From assembly GCF_000340565.2 (NCBI RefSeq), contig NZ_CP007203.1:4510993-4574992 (forward strand): DNA of 64,000 nt. Direction: 5' to 3'. Source of the DNA: Nodularia spumigena CCY9414 (GTDB lineage: Bacteria > Cyanobacteriota > Cyanobacteriia > Cyanobacteriales > Nostocaceae). Every line of letters begins with the position of its first letter. Position 1 is the stretch's first letter. A model generated the notes under the pieces. It was not told the origin of the DNA, ran no database searches, and saw nothing but the letters and a program-made list of their open reading frames with translations. Positions 19,044-28,938 of the stretch are shown here, piece after piece. A program made the position numbers and the translations under genes.

Positions 19044-19049
19044 GCATCA

Positions 19050-19994
19050 TTGAATACTACATTTGAAGAAAACCAATCTCCGATTCTGATTCTAATTGTT
19101 GATGATGAACAATTTATCCGGATGCAACTGCGACTTGCCCTGGAACGGGAAGGGTATGAAATAGTGGAAGCTCAAAACGGCACAGAGGCTTTAAATCTCT
19201 GTGAGCAATTGCACCCGGATATCATACTCCTGGATGCAATTATGCCTGATATGGATGGATTCGAGTGTTGCACTCGCTTGAAGTCTGTGGCGTTTAGTCA
19301 GTGTACTCCCGTTTTAATGATTACAGGACTGGATGATCAAGAGTCGGTTGACCGGGCTTTTGAAGTGGGTGCAATAGATTTTATTACTAAACCGATTCAC
19401 TGGCCTGTTTTGCGTCAACGAGTAAAACGCTTGATTTCCCAATCCCAACTTCAGAAACAGCTGGAGTCAGCTAACCAAGAATTACAAAAATTGGCTACTA
19501 TTGACCAATTAACTCAAATCGCTAACCGCAGACGCTTTGAAGAATATTTAGTCCCAGAATGGCAACGGATGGCACGGGAACAATTGCCTATTTCTCTGAT
19601 TCTCGGTGATGTTGATTTTTTCAAATTGTATAACGATACCTATGGCCATCAGTTGGGCGATCGCTGTCTCCAAGCGGTTGCTAAATCTATTCAAAATACT
19701 ATTAAACGTTCTACTGATTTAGTCGCCCGTTATGGTGGGGAGGAATTTACCGTAATTTTACCGAATACGAATATGGAAGGCGCAATTATCCTGGCTGATG
19801 CTATTTGTACTGTTGTCAGGAAACTGGCTATCCCCCACAGTACTTCCCCAGTTAGTTCTTTTGTAACTATCAGTGCTGGAGTAGCTACACTCATTCCCAA
19901 ACCTGGTTCTGACTACCAACAAATCATTGCTCTGGCTGATAAAGCTCTGTATCAAGCAAAAACAGCAGGACGCGATCGCCTAAAATTTATTTAA
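19050..19994 (+). CDS. Response regulator with diguanylate cyclase output (REC-GGDEF)
   Basis: 314 residues. Receiver (about 11-130): acidic pair in LIVDDEQFI, phospho-acceptor in ILLDAIMPDMDG, and conserved Thr/Lys in MITGL and FITKPI. After a short helix the GGDEF domain (about 150-310) has an intact active site GGEEF and an RSTD motif five residues before it, the position of the inhibitory c-di-GMP site. It should make c-di-GMP from two GTP when phosphorylated and be subject to product inhibition. The start is TTG; no ATG lies before the receiver. It follows the HPt remnant by 6 bp. Its 3' end overlaps the convergent glycerate kinase gene by 8 bp. Confidence 0.92.
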   Translation: MNTTFEENQSPILILIVDDEQFIRMQLRLALEREGYEIVEAQNGTEALNLCEQLHPDIILLDAIMPDMDGFECCTRLKSVAFSQCTPVLMITGLDDQESVDRAFEVGAIDFITKPIHWPVLRQRVKRLISQSQLQKQLESANQELQKLATIDQLTQIANRRRFEEYLVPEWQRMAREQLPISLILGDVDFFKLYNDTYGHQLGDRCLQAVAKSIQNTIKRSTDLVARYGGEEFTVILPNTNMEGAIILADAICTVVRKLAIPHSTSPVSSFVTISAGVATLIPKPGSDYQQIIALADKALYQAKTAGRDRLKFI

Positions 19995-20907
19995 CTGCGC
20001 TTACACTGTGATCAGGATTTATGGCAATCACTAAATCCACTGCTGTGGGCGATTTCACCAAGGGCGTAATGAATAATTCTGGGTGTAGCGATCGCCAAAA
20101 ATAGTTGACAAATTCCTCAATCTGTGCATCCGACATCCCCAATTTACCCGCAGCAATCATTTGTTGTTCTGCTTGTTTACGCCATGTCATTGAACAACGG
20201 TAATCAGTAGGGTATAGCACCATTAAACTATCTAATCGTTCCCACAGTGGCAAATAATCACTGAGTCGCTGATTCATATCACGGGCAAATACCCTATCCT
20301 CTTCTGTAACAATTGGTGGCGGTGCATGATTAAATACATCGGGATCAATTGGTCGCACGCCCACAAACCAACCTTCAAACAGCACAATATCAATATTTTC
20401 GACAATTTCTGGGGTAGTGCGATCGCCAGCACCATGATATGCAGATTTATCAAAGCGGGGAACCCTCACTGGACTTTCGCCCTGCCGAATTTGCTCTAAC
20501 ACCTTTAAACCTAAATCTAGATCATGGGTTCCTGGTGGTCCTCGCCAAATCAATCGGGGATCTTGCTGAGTTAAAATCAGGCGATCGCTATAACTTTTAT
20601 ACAAATCGTCTAAAGATAAACTCAGAGTCCGATATCCTAACTGCTGGAGAATCAAACTCAGAACTTGGCACATTGTAGTTTTACCCGTACCTTGTCCACC
20701 TAAAATTCCCTGAATTAGCGGTCTTCCCAAGGCTTGGCGATGCGTCGCTAGTTTTATACTCAGTGGTAGCCATAGGTCACACAACACCGCCAACATTTCT
20801 GCTGGTGGTTTATGCAGGTGAGTGTGGCAGAATTCGCTAAAACTCGGCAAAATAGAATTGAGTAAACCTACTGTTGTGGTATCTACATCACTAGCCCAAG
20901 CATCCAT
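19987..20907 (-). CDS. glyK: D-glycerate 3-kinase (plant/cyanobacterial type)
   Basis: 306 residues with a P-loop GGQGTGKTT near 69-77, SLSLDDLYKSYSDR near 95-108 and WRGPPGTHDLDLG near 121-133, then VPRFDKSAYHGAGDR near 148-162 and VLFEGWFVGVRP near 174-185; this is the phosphoribulokinase/uridine-kinase-like P-loop fold used by GLYK of plants and cyanobacteria. It phosphorylates glycerate to 3-phosphoglycerate, the last step of the photorespiratory cycle that returns carbon to the Calvin cycle. Upstream on the same strand, 2 bp away, is ycf20, so the two are probably co-transcribed. Confidence 0.88.
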   Translation of the reverse strand: MDAWASDVDTTTVGLLNSILPSFSEFCHTHLHKPPAEMLAVLCDLWLPLSIKLATHRQALGRPLIQGILGGQGTGKTTMCQVLSLILQQLGYRTLSLSLDDLYKSYSDRLILTQQDPRLIWRGPPGTHDLDLGLKVLEQIRQGESPVRVPRFDKSAYHGAGDRTTPEIVENIDIVLFEGWFVGVRPIDPDVFNHAPPPIVTEEDRVFARDMNQRLSDYLPLWERLDSLMVLYPTDYRCSMTWRKQAEQQMIAAGKLGMSDAQIEEFVNYFWRSLHPELFITPLVKSPTAVDLVIAINPDHSVSAVK

Positions 20908-20909
20908 AA

Positions 20910-21242
20910 TTAAGAACCCAGTTTAAAGGATTCGACAAACATACTATAGATAAAACCGACTTTGAGAATATTTAGTGATTCTACCAAGAGCGATCGCTTA
21001 GACAAAAAGCTCGGACTATAAAATATTCTGCTAGTAACCTCTGTCAGTACCACCAAAATCCCGGCAATCACAATATCTAATAAACCTCTTTGTCCGGCTA
21101 TAGTAGAAATTGCTGTCCCCAGAAAAAAACCAAAAAAGAAATTAATCAACAATAACGATAAACGTCGCCAAGGATTTAAAAACCATTGCCCCAAACGCCT
21201 AGCAATGGAATCGAATAAGTTAGTCAGACGAGTGTTTTGCAT
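20910..21242 (-). CDS. ycf20: Ycf20 family (DUF565) membrane protein
   Basis: 110 residues: basic N-terminus, LGQWFLNPWRRLSLLLINFFFGFF, helix to ~50, a second hydrophobic segment DIVIAGILVVLTEVTSRIFY, and the C-terminal LNILKVGFIYSMFVESFKLGS that is diagnostic for Ycf20/DUF565. The algal homologue affects non-photochemical quenching; the molecular function is unknown. Two to three membrane helices are predicted. The stop lies 2 bp before the start of glyK, which implies translational or transcriptional coupling. Confidence 0.85.
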   Translation of the reverse strand: MQNTRLTNLFDSIARRLGQWFLNPWRRLSLLLINFFFGFFLGTAISTIAGQRGLLDIVIAGILVVLTEVTSRIFYSPSFLSKRSLLVESLNILKVGFIYSMFVESFKLGS

Positions 21243-21563
21243 GAATTAGGTAGGGACTGGGTGCGAAACGTTGACATTTTCCCGACTTTGATCGTAACAA
21301 GAGTCTGTTTGAGATCAAAGCAGTAATTTGAATTTACTGGAAAATATGAAGATATATCAAGAATTTTCCCTAGTTAATTCAGCAAAGCTGCTTTTTGTGT
21401 TTCTACAACGAAAGTTAGTTTTTTTGGCTCATATTTTGCCTCTTTTATGCGTTTATGAACATTATTCTCACCAATAATCAGGCTTTTTCACCTTAATTTA
21501 GCCCTGCTGCCCTCTCTCCTGGCTCTTTAGTCAAGCCTAGACAAAGTATTATTACTAAGAATT
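21243..21563. other. Intergenic region between divergent ycf20 and lipoprotein genes
   Basis: About 320 bp of AT-rich DNA between divergently transcribed genes, so it should hold both promoters. I see no repeat, terminator or operator that I can defend. Confidence 0.5.
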
Positions 21564-22157
21564 ATGAAATTTACAGTATATCGTAACGCTGCGATTGCAG
21601 CTTGTGCTTTGGGTTTGCTTGGGTTCATGGTGGGATGCTGGGAAATAAGTGTGTCTTTTGAGTCAGTAGATCCAGGTACATCAGAGCCTGTAATTCCAGC
21701 ACCACCTGTCCCAGATCCAAGAGTTAGTTCTACTACCTTAATTCCAGAAACTAACCAAACCAATAAAATCGGACTCATCGATAGTCACATCTTAGTAGAT
21801 CGTCAACACTCAACTGCTGATGCGAAAAATCAAGGGACTTTACGCATGAGTAATCAAACAGATCAGCCTGTGCGCGTGGCCTTACTAGCACGACAACCCC
21901 AGGGGAAAAACTCTGGAGATCAACCCACTAACTATGATGTTCCGGCTCATTGGGATTTTGAACCCCAAGAAGGTAGTGAAAAGGGGTTGATTCTATCCCT
22001 GCCTCATGGCAATCTCAATTTGGAAAGGGGAGATGTTATAGTTGCCTTTGCACAAGATGGTTCTCGCCGTTACTGGGGACCCTATGTTGTGGGGGAAACT
22101 TCTGCGCCTCAATGGAACACTCAAAATCGAGAATGGTTATTGGTATTGAGTCCTTGA
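21564..22157 (+). CDS. Putative lipoprotein of unknown function
   Basis: 197 residues. The N-terminus (MKFTVYRNAAIAACALGLLGFMVGC) has a basic residue, a hydrophobic core and a cysteine at position 25 preceded by MVG, an acceptable lipobox, so export and lipid attachment are likely. A Pro-rich linker (EPVIPAPPVPDPR) precedes a globular part rich in beta strands (LRMSNQTDQPVRVALLA, GDVIVAFAQDGSRRYWGPYVVG) with no recognised family. It is 76 bp upstream of a GT39-type glycosyltransferase in the same direction; a joint cell-envelope role is possible but unproven. Confidence 0.65.
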   Translation: MKFTVYRNAAIAACALGLLGFMVGCWEISVSFESVDPGTSEPVIPAPPVPDPRVSSTTLIPETNQTNKIGLIDSHILVDRQHSTADAKNQGTLRMSNQTDQPVRVALLARQPQGKNSGDQPTNYDVPAHWDFEPQEGSEKGLILSLPHGNLNLERGDVIVAFAQDGSRRYWGPYVVGETSAPQWNTQNREWLLVLSP

Positions 22158-22233
22158 CCCCCAGACAAGAACAAAAGATAGCTAGTTAACGACTATTGAC
22201 TAGTTATGTTGAAGTGTTGACTATTGATAAATA

Positions 22234-24063
22234 ATGAGGATAAAACTGAGTGTTCCGGGTAGTCTCAACGATTGGGGGCAAAATTTAGTCAAAAGTCCAG
22301 TTTTTGCTGTGACTATACTAATTTTGATTGCTTGGCTGGCTTATGGGTGGAATTTGGGTAGTGTCGGCTTGATTGATGAAACAGAGCCATTGTTTGCTGA
22401 AGCTTCCCGTCAAATGTTGGTTACAGGTGATTGGATCACTCCGATGTTTAATGGTGAAACTCGTTTTGATAAACCAGCTTTAATTTATTGGTGTCAAGCG
22501 ATCGCCTATGCAATTATCGGGGTAAATGAGTGGTCAGTGCGGCTTCCTTCGGCGATCGCCTCTGTGGTCATCATCGGTTTAACCTTTTACACTGTACAGT
22601 GGTATTTTGCTCAAAAAGACGAATTAGAACAGGTTTCACACCCGACTCGGCGCAACTTAACAGCTTTGATTGCAGCAGCTATGCTCGCACTCAGTCCTGA
22701 GATGATTGTCTGGGGAAGAATCGGTGTTTCAGATATGATGCTGACTGGGTGCATGGCATCCGCGTTATTATGTTTTTTTCTAGGGTATGCAGCAAAGACA
22801 GAAACTCAACCCAAATCCGCCTCATCTCTATTCCCCAACAAATGGTATTTGGCTTGTTACGTCCTCATTGCTGGGGCGATTTTGAGCAAAGGGCCTGTAG
22901 GAATTGTATTGCCTACGCTGATTATCGCCGCATTTATCATTTATGTGGGCAATATCCGAGAAGTCTTAACCCAAATGCGTCCCCTCATGGGTATGCTGAT
23001 TATTTTTAGTTTATCAGCCCCTTGGTATCTGCTAGTAACTTGGCGTAATGGTTGGGATTATATTGATGCTTTTTTCGGCTATCACAATGTAGAAAGGTTC
23101 ACAGAAGTAGTTAATGGTCACTCGGCTCCTTGGTATTTCTACTTCTTAGTAGTATTACTGGGCTTTGCGCCGTATTCAGTGTATTTACCCGTAGCAATAG
23201 TTAAATTAAGATTTTGGCAGCGATCGCATTGGAAATCCCAAGAACGCTCTCAACAATTAGGTTTATTTGCCTGTATCTGGTTTATTACTATCTTTAGCTT
23301 TTTTAGCATCGCCGTCACCAAACTTCCCAGCTACGTGTTACCTTTAATGCCAGCCGCAGCTATTTTAGTAGCGTTGTTATGGAGCGACTTTTTCCCCAAA
23401 AACCACCAAAATATACCTTCTGCATCCTCTGCTCTCAAAACCAGTGCTTGGATAAATGTCATCTTTGCCACAGTCCTAACCGTAGCACTATTTAACATCA
23501 ATCATTTAATCAATGATTATTCAGTTGCTCCCGGCTTTCCCCGACTGATTCAAAACGCAGGTTTACCAGTGCTAGGGGGATTCACTTGGTTTTTTGGAGC
23601 GCTGATGATTGCCGCTTTGATCATCAGTCGCCGTTGGCACAGTATTGTTAACGTAAATTTACTGGTATTTACAGCATTTTTGATCCTAGTCTTAATGCCA
23701 GCTTTGGATTTAATGGATCAGCAGCGTCAGCAACCTTTAAGAGATTTAGCGGCGGTTGTCGTGGAAGCACAGCAATCAGATGAAGAATTAGTGATGGTGG
23801 GGTTCAAAAAACCAAGTGTAGTGTTTTACACTCAAAAGCCAGTAAATTATATTAAACTAACCAAGGATGCTGTAGAGCATATTCAAAATCGCACTTCTCA
23901 AGGAAAACAGCCGCCTTCTTTGCTAGTCATAGCGGAACCGAAAGCCTTTGTTAAAATGGACTTGCGACCGGGTACTTACGATATTTTAGACACTAGGGAC
24001 ACTTATCAGTTAATTCGCGTTTCTTTGAGAAGAATCAAGCAAGAAACATTCACAATATCTTGA
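22234..24063 (+). CDS. GT39/ArnT-like membrane glycosyltransferase
   Basis: 609 residues with about ten to twelve hydrophobic segments. The first periplasmic loop carries LIDETEPLFAEASRQMLVTG (near 46-65) with the DE pair typical of ArnT/PMT-type GT-C enzymes, then TPMFNGETRFDKPALIYW, followed by ILSKGPVGIVLP near 213-224 and the second loop with GHSAPWYFY. Family knowledge: GT-C enzymes transfer a sugar from a polyprenyl-phosphate donor to lipid or protein on the outer face of the plasma membrane. Donor and acceptor cannot be read here. It ends with a soluble C-terminal domain (~500-600). Confidence 0.85.
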   Translation: MRIKLSVPGSLNDWGQNLVKSPVFAVTILILIAWLAYGWNLGSVGLIDETEPLFAEASRQMLVTGDWITPMFNGETRFDKPALIYWCQAIAYAIIGVNEWSVRLPSAIASVVIIGLTFYTVQWYFAQKDELEQVSHPTRRNLTALIAAAMLALSPEMIVWGRIGVSDMMLTGCMASALLCFFLGYAAKTETQPKSASSLFPNKWYLACYVLIAGAILSKGPVGIVLPTLIIAAFIIYVGNIREVLTQMRPLMGMLIIFSLSAPWYLLVTWRNGWDYIDAFFGYHNVERFTEVVNGHSAPWYFYFLVVLLGFAPYSVYLPVAIVKLRFWQRSHWKSQERSQQLGLFACIWFITIFSFFSIAVTKLPSYVLPLMPAAAILVALLWSDFFPKNHQNIPSASSALKTSAWINVIFATVLTVALFNINHLINDYSVAPGFPRLIQNAGLPVLGGFTWFFGALMIAALIISRRWHSIVNVNLLVFTAFLILVLMPALDLMDQQRQQPLRDLAAVVVEAQQSDEELVMVGFKKPSVVFYTQKPVNYIKLTKDAVEHIQNRTSQGKQPPSLLVIAEPKAFVKMDLRPGTYDILDTRDTYQLIRVSLRRIKQETFTIS

Positions 24064-24169
24064 GCAAATTGGTGACCTGTTAAAAATAGAACTTACGCAT
24101 TTATGGGAAAACGTAGACCGAAGGGCTTGCCGAAGGCTACCACTCCAGGCACAGAGTACACTGAGTCAC

Positions 24170-24345
24170 TTAATTTTGGATTTTGGATTTACGATTTTGG
24201 ATTAACCTCTCCTTATAAAGAAGAGGCTTAAACATGGAAAACTTTTTGTTTTTCTTCTGCGTGAACCCAGAGGCTTGAGACCAAATATTTTAGATTTCAG
24301 ATTTTCATTTAATCCAAAATTTAAAATCTAAAATCTAAAATCGCT
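24170..24345. repeat. Degenerate heptad/octad AT-rich repeats between convergent genes
   Basis: Two clusters: TTTTGGATTTACGATTTTGGATT near 24176-24203 (degenerate) and ATTTAAAATCTAAAATCTAAAATCG near 24319-24343 (CTAAAAT heptads). They lie between the convergent GT39 and hybrid kinase genes. Confidence 0.6.
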
Positions 24346-24359
24346 TCGGTCAAGAGGGT

Positions 24360-27300
24360 TTAAGAAAGTTTTTGCGTAAGTCCTGCTAAAGCTTGATTGA
24401 TTTGAGTTAATAAATCTTCCATTGAGATAGAACGAGGCACAATGTGGGCGGCGATGTCTTGTTTTCGAGAATTTATGCGAACCACAAGCTGCGCTAACTC
24501 ACTCATGAGATTTTCTGCTGCATCCAATTTACTCTGGCTAGGCTGATTACTTTCGCCTGAGGAACCTTCAAACAGAGAATGGGTGAAAGTGTGATGGAAT
24601 CGCTGGTCGATGATCAAAATTGGTGGTAACTCAAAAGGTAAGTCTGCCAAGGCTTTGAGCTTTGTTATTACCTCTTGATGCACAGAGGAATCGCCTAAGC
24701 TAATCAGCAGTAAGTCAACGCTTTGGTGGCGCATTTGTTGTAGAACTTCTGCCCAACAACGCCCCATTGCTGCTTTCAAGCCAGCTGTTTGTAAATACTG
24801 AATTAAAGCTTGGAACCACTCAGATCCCCGTTCGGTAGTGTCGTTATTTACTGAAGACTTTTTGACTGTTTGACCATTCTGTAAATGTTTGCGCCTGATT
24901 TGTGGTAAATCATCCAGCATCGTCAAATCTACCACAAGGATACTAGGTGGGCAGCAGATACCAGAGGCAATTTGCAGCACAGATAATAAAGGATCTGTGG
25001 GATCGCTGTGGTTGTCCTGGTCTCTAGAGAATGCTGTCAAGTAAGGAAACACTGACAAACCAGGTATCTGGGAAGCCGCTAGGGTAGTTGCGACATCGCA
25101 AGTCACCAGTGGAATATCAGCCAATATGGGATGTTGAGTTAACTGTTCTAGGTAGGTTTGTGCCAAAGAACCTTCGGCATCGAGTAAAATGACATCGAAC
25201 TGCCAAACCCGCGCCAAGAGTTCTGCCTGATCTAGGTCATCTACCTCAATCACCCGATGTTCTCGCAGTGAAGGGTGGGGGTTAATTGATGCTAAATTCT
25301 GTTCTACCAACCTGAGAATTCTGAGGGGAGTTGTAGTGGGGGCGATTTTGTGATTTCCTAACCCTGACTGCCCAATTGCTGGTTGAGCAACTAAGTTTTC
25401 TAAGAGTGGTACTAAGGCCTGATGCTGTACGGGTAAATTGAGGAAACCATCGGCGCGATTAGCATAAGCTTGTTCTTTTTCCGCCCCTGTCGCTGTCACC
25501 ATTACGGGAATGTGTTTAGTTACAGCATCAGATTTCAATAAAGTCAGGACATCCCAACCCGAAAGTAAAGGTAATAAGGGGTTTAAGAAGATAGCTTTCG
25601 GTTGCAAACGACGGGCTTTTTCGACTGCTTCTGTACCTGAGCGAGCGATTACGACCCGATAACCTAAACCTTTGAGCTGATCGGTCAAATCTTCGATATA
25701 TCTCGCTACTGCTTCCACTACTAGCACTAACCGTTGTGAGCTAGTGGGTTGATGTTGGGGAGTTGTAGTCATCCGCCCACGTGCTGAGGCGGGGACTTCT
25801 CGTGTTTCGGGGAATTGGATTTTGTGATCTTCTCTGATTCCCATCTCTGGTTCAGTGAAGCCTGTGGTAGGTGGACTTGGTGGTAGGAGTAATGTAAATT
25901 GGCTACCTTTGCCTTCACGAGATAAGAAGCTGACATCACCTCCGTGGAGACGAGCTAAAGCCCTAGTTAAAACCAACCCCAAACCAGTACCTTCAAATTG
26001 GCGGGTGAGGGGATTTTCTAGTTGTTGGAATTTTTGGAAGATTAAATGTTGTTGATGTTCGGGAATACCAATACCTGTATCCCAGACTGTAAAGGCAATC
26101 CAGCCTTCCCAACGACTGACACGCAAACCAATTTCCCCAGAGTTTTGGGTAAATTTAAAGGCGTTGGAAAGTAGGTGTACCAACATCTGACGCAAGCGCA
26201 ATTCATCGGCTACTATCTGTTCTAAGCCTGGTTCAATGGAGATGGAAAATTCCATTTCGGAATTTGCTGTTGGGGTTGGGGTGGCGCTGGCTTTGGTAGT
26301 TTGAGTGTGGATGGCTTTTGCTTCTGTGAGGGCGCGATCGCACACTGTCCGAATTGTCACGGGTACAAGGGCTAAATCCATCTGTCCCGTTTCCATGCGG
26401 GTCAAATCTAAAATATCATTGACCACACTCATTAAATGCCGTCCGCTTTGATGAATCAGTCCCGCATAACGGGCTTGGCGCTCGTTGAGTTCACCCAACT
26501 GCTGATCTACAAGCAACCGTGATAGTCCCAAAACCGCAGTCAGGGGGGTCTTTAGTTCATGACTAATACAAGCTAAAAACTCATCTTTTAAGCGATTTAG
26601 TTGAATTAGGTCAGCATTTTTCGCTGCTAGTTCTTTATATATCTGGTGCTGTTCGGTGACATCAGTCGCTAATATTAAGCATAAGTCATGACCCCGTTGA
26701 GTTCTGAGAGTCGCCGCAGTTTGCTCAAAGGTAAATTCTCCGGCAAACATTTCCCGGAATAGAAGTTTTGACTTAGGACTATCTAAGCGGATTTTGGCAA
26801 ATTGCCAAATTCGCTCCTGACCATTCTGCACTTCTACAACACAGGTACAAGTACCCATCGGGCTATCTAAAAAGCAGCGATTGGATGTCGTCGTTGTGGC
26901 TGTTGACTGCTGATGCAGGCTTTTACCATTAGCCTCAGCGTTCAATTGAGCGCTCACGCCGAAGTCCGAACGGTTATGAGACGGTGGTGGGGATGATGGC
27001 GCTAGGGGCGGCGCTTCCGGCGGTGACACAAAGGTATGTTCTCCTGAATGAGATTGTCGCGGTATGGATTGTCCCTGTCCCGGATGAGCATTTCCTTTAT
27101 GATCAGGATAAAATTTGGTTGCTTGTTGGCTGGCGTATTCTGTAGCCGTTTTGGTCTGGGTTGGGGCTAGTATTGCTTCGACTTGTTGTCGGATACCTTC
27201 TGGATCTTTGAATGCTCCCAATTGCTGCCACCAAGCCGGATTTTTGGCGACTACTTCACCTGTTTGAGTTTGCAGCATTAACGGCCAAGGCAGGAGGTCT

Positions 27301-27989
27301 AATAGCTGTACCAGTGATTTTTGTGATGGTTGACGTTGATTTATTCTTGGCGATCGCGATCGCCGAGCGCGTGATTTGTACTCAGCGCTGCTGTAAGCAG
27401 ATTGCGCCAACCCTGACTTGTGATCATCACGCCCGTGAGTTTTGGCTCTTGTGCTGGACGTGTGAGCATGGTCTGGGGAAATATTTTCCGAGGTTCTCTG
27501 GGTAGAAGGTGAGTATCCAGTTCTCTCACCATTCATGGCCAATTTTTCCTTAGCCAATGCTTTTAACAGACGTGCGCTATTCAGCAGCCCCAGAAATTGC
27601 CCAGATCCATCAATCAATGCCCAATCGAAGTTACTGTTTGTTTGGCTGGGCTGGTAACGCAACAGCAGCTTAAATTGTTCTACACAATAACTTGCTGGTA
27701 ACGTCTTGAGTGGCTCGATTATGGCTTTATCCCAGGTTGACAAGGGCTGCTGCAAGTCTAAAAATTGATTGTCACCAGATGCTGCCAATAATTTTTGTGT
27801 TAAACGGGCAGATTGCACCAATCCTAACGGGCATTGTTGCTGATTTACTACTACCAAGCGATCGCACTGCTCTTGCTCAAATATCTCCAGCACGATAGCC
27901 AGAGTACTTGTTTCTACGCAGTTGGGTACGGTTGCTAGAAAGTCATAAAGCGGGTACTGTAGCATTGACATAAGGAACCTTAGGGTCAT
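24360..27989 (-). CDS. Large hybrid sensor histidine kinase with CBS-like N-terminus and degenerate receivers
   Basis: 1209 residues, no membrane helices. Order: CBS-like segment (about 10-150), a Ser/Pro-rich linker with a short PAS-like part (~230-450), HisKA with the phospho-acceptor in FLACISHELKTPLTAVLGL (~470-485), HATPase_c with TVWDTGIGIPEHQQHLIFQKF and GTGLGL (~640-700), then three receiver-like modules. Receiver 1 (~750-865) lacks both the acidic pair (VVEAVARY) and the phospho-acceptor aspartate (FLNPLLPLLSGWDV, Asn). Receiver 2 keeps VILLDAEG but has no clear acidic pocket. Receiver 3 (~1110-1190) has LLLISLGD at the equivalent strand. The kinase core looks active while phosphorelay inside the protein seems to be lost, so output may be by protein contact or an external regulator. 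A second ATG at 27965 is an alternative start. Confidence 0.82.
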   Translation of the reverse strand: MTLRFLMSMLQYPLYDFLATVPNCVETSTLAIVLEIFEQEQCDRLVVVNQQQCPLGLVQSARLTQKLLAASGDNQFLDLQQPLSTWDKAIIEPLKTLPASYCVEQFKLLLRYQPSQTNSNFDWALIDGSGQFLGLLNSARLLKALAKEKLAMNGERTGYSPSTQRTSENISPDHAHTSSTRAKTHGRDDHKSGLAQSAYSSAEYKSRARRSRSPRINQRQPSQKSLVQLLDLLPWPLMLQTQTGEVVAKNPAWWQQLGAFKDPEGIRQQVEAILAPTQTKTATEYASQQATKFYPDHKGNAHPGQGQSIPRQSHSGEHTFVSPPEAPPLAPSSPPPSHNRSDFGVSAQLNAEANGKSLHQQSTATTTTSNRCFLDSPMGTCTCVVEVQNGQERIWQFAKIRLDSPKSKLLFREMFAGEFTFEQTAATLRTQRGHDLCLILATDVTEQHQIYKELAAKNADLIQLNRLKDEFLACISHELKTPLTAVLGLSRLLVDQQLGELNERQARYAGLIHQSGRHLMSVVNDILDLTRMETGQMDLALVPVTIRTVCDRALTEAKAIHTQTTKASATPTPTANSEMEFSISIEPGLEQIVADELRLRQMLVHLLSNAFKFTQNSGEIGLRVSRWEGWIAFTVWDTGIGIPEHQQHLIFQKFQQLENPLTRQFEGTGLGLVLTRALARLHGGDVSFLSREGKGSQFTLLLPPSPPTTGFTEPEMGIREDHKIQFPETREVPASARGRMTTTPQHQPTSSQRLVLVVEAVARYIEDLTDQLKGLGYRVVIARSGTEAVEKARRLQPKAIFLNPLLPLLSGWDVLTLLKSDAVTKHIPVMVTATGAEKEQAYANRADGFLNLPVQHQALVPLLENLVAQPAIGQSGLGNHKIAPTTTPLRILRLVEQNLASINPHPSLREHRVIEVDDLDQAELLARVWQFDVILLDAEGSLAQTYLEQLTQHPILADIPLVTCDVATTLAASQIPGLSVFPYLTAFSRDQDNHSDPTDPLLSVLQIASGICCPPSILVVDLTMLDDLPQIRRKHLQNGQTVKKSSVNNDTTERGSEWFQALIQYLQTAGLKAAMGRCWAEVLQQMRHQSVDLLLISLGDSSVHQEVITKLKALADLPFELPPILIIDQRFHHTFTHSLFEGSSGESNQPSQSKLDAAENLMSELAQLVVRINSRKQDIAAHIVPRSISMEDLLTQINQALAGLTQKLS

Positions 27990-28938
27990 TCTTCTTTGTG
28001 GAAGCTTGCGGCTTCACCATCCCCACTTTGGGCAAATAGTGAGTGTGGGAGCAGCAAAGCAATATTCTTTCAGAAGACTCATTTCACTGATTCTTGTTAC
28101 AGCTTCAACGCCATTGAAACAATGAGTTTGCCGAACGGCAGCGCTCACGGCGAGATTCTTCACAGACAAGACTTATGGGATTTACTCGTTACCTTTGCCA
28201 CTGAGAAGTTTAGGGAAATATCCTTGTCAGTCTCCTACTGGTGTTGAAACTGCTCTGCGATAGTGACAACTAAAACAATTATGAGGCCAAAGATTCGCTT
28301 TAGAACCTTGAGGAATTATAATGATTTAGAATGCGACGGTACTTTAAGTTCGTTGAAGGATCTTATCAAGGAGTCAAATCAAAGGATCTATATCTGGAGA
28401 AATATACATAAGTTAATCATCAATTAAGTAACGTATCTTCATTAACCACAGACGCTTCATCCACAACCTACTAAGTCCTAGCAATGATTACACTGCATCT
28501 GCTCTTCAACAACCAGATATTGATTATATGGTGACATGAAGCGTTCTCTCAAAGAAAAATTGCAACTTTAATACACAACTACACATAAACTTAGAAGTGT
28601 TATATAGCAGATAGTCCACCAATATTGGTCAAGGCGATTAATTAAGATATATAACTATACAGATGTTACTAATTATGTCGATTTTTCCACCCGATGTTCC
28701 CAAAAACTTAGATAATCCGGCTAAACTAGCCACAACACTAAGATTAAGCAGGCAGATGTGGAGTTCTGTCTAGTACACCACCGACTATTTCAGCTTCTCG
28801 CCGAGCATCACTACTACCACTGCTAAAATTTACTACCTAATGCAGTGGTGGTAACAATACCTTAATAAAAATTTTATTTCTCAATATTCTTATGTATTTC
28901 CATGCCAAAAGCAAAAACTACAGCAGTTCTTTCAGCAG
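27990..28938. promoter_or_regulatory. Long intergenic region upstream of kaiA
   Basis: About 950 bp between the divergent hybrid kinase gene and kaiA. It should contain promoters for both. A small open frame (27996-28247) shows no protein-like features. Just before the kaiA ATG the kaiA frame stays open back to 28855 with no start codon, reading ...QKLQQFFQQ. No firm operator was recognised. Confidence 0.5.

Noticed and set aside
27996..28247. Open frame of 83 codons between the hybrid kinase and kaiA
   Set aside because: No ribosome-binding site and no recognisable features; more likely divergent promoter DNA.
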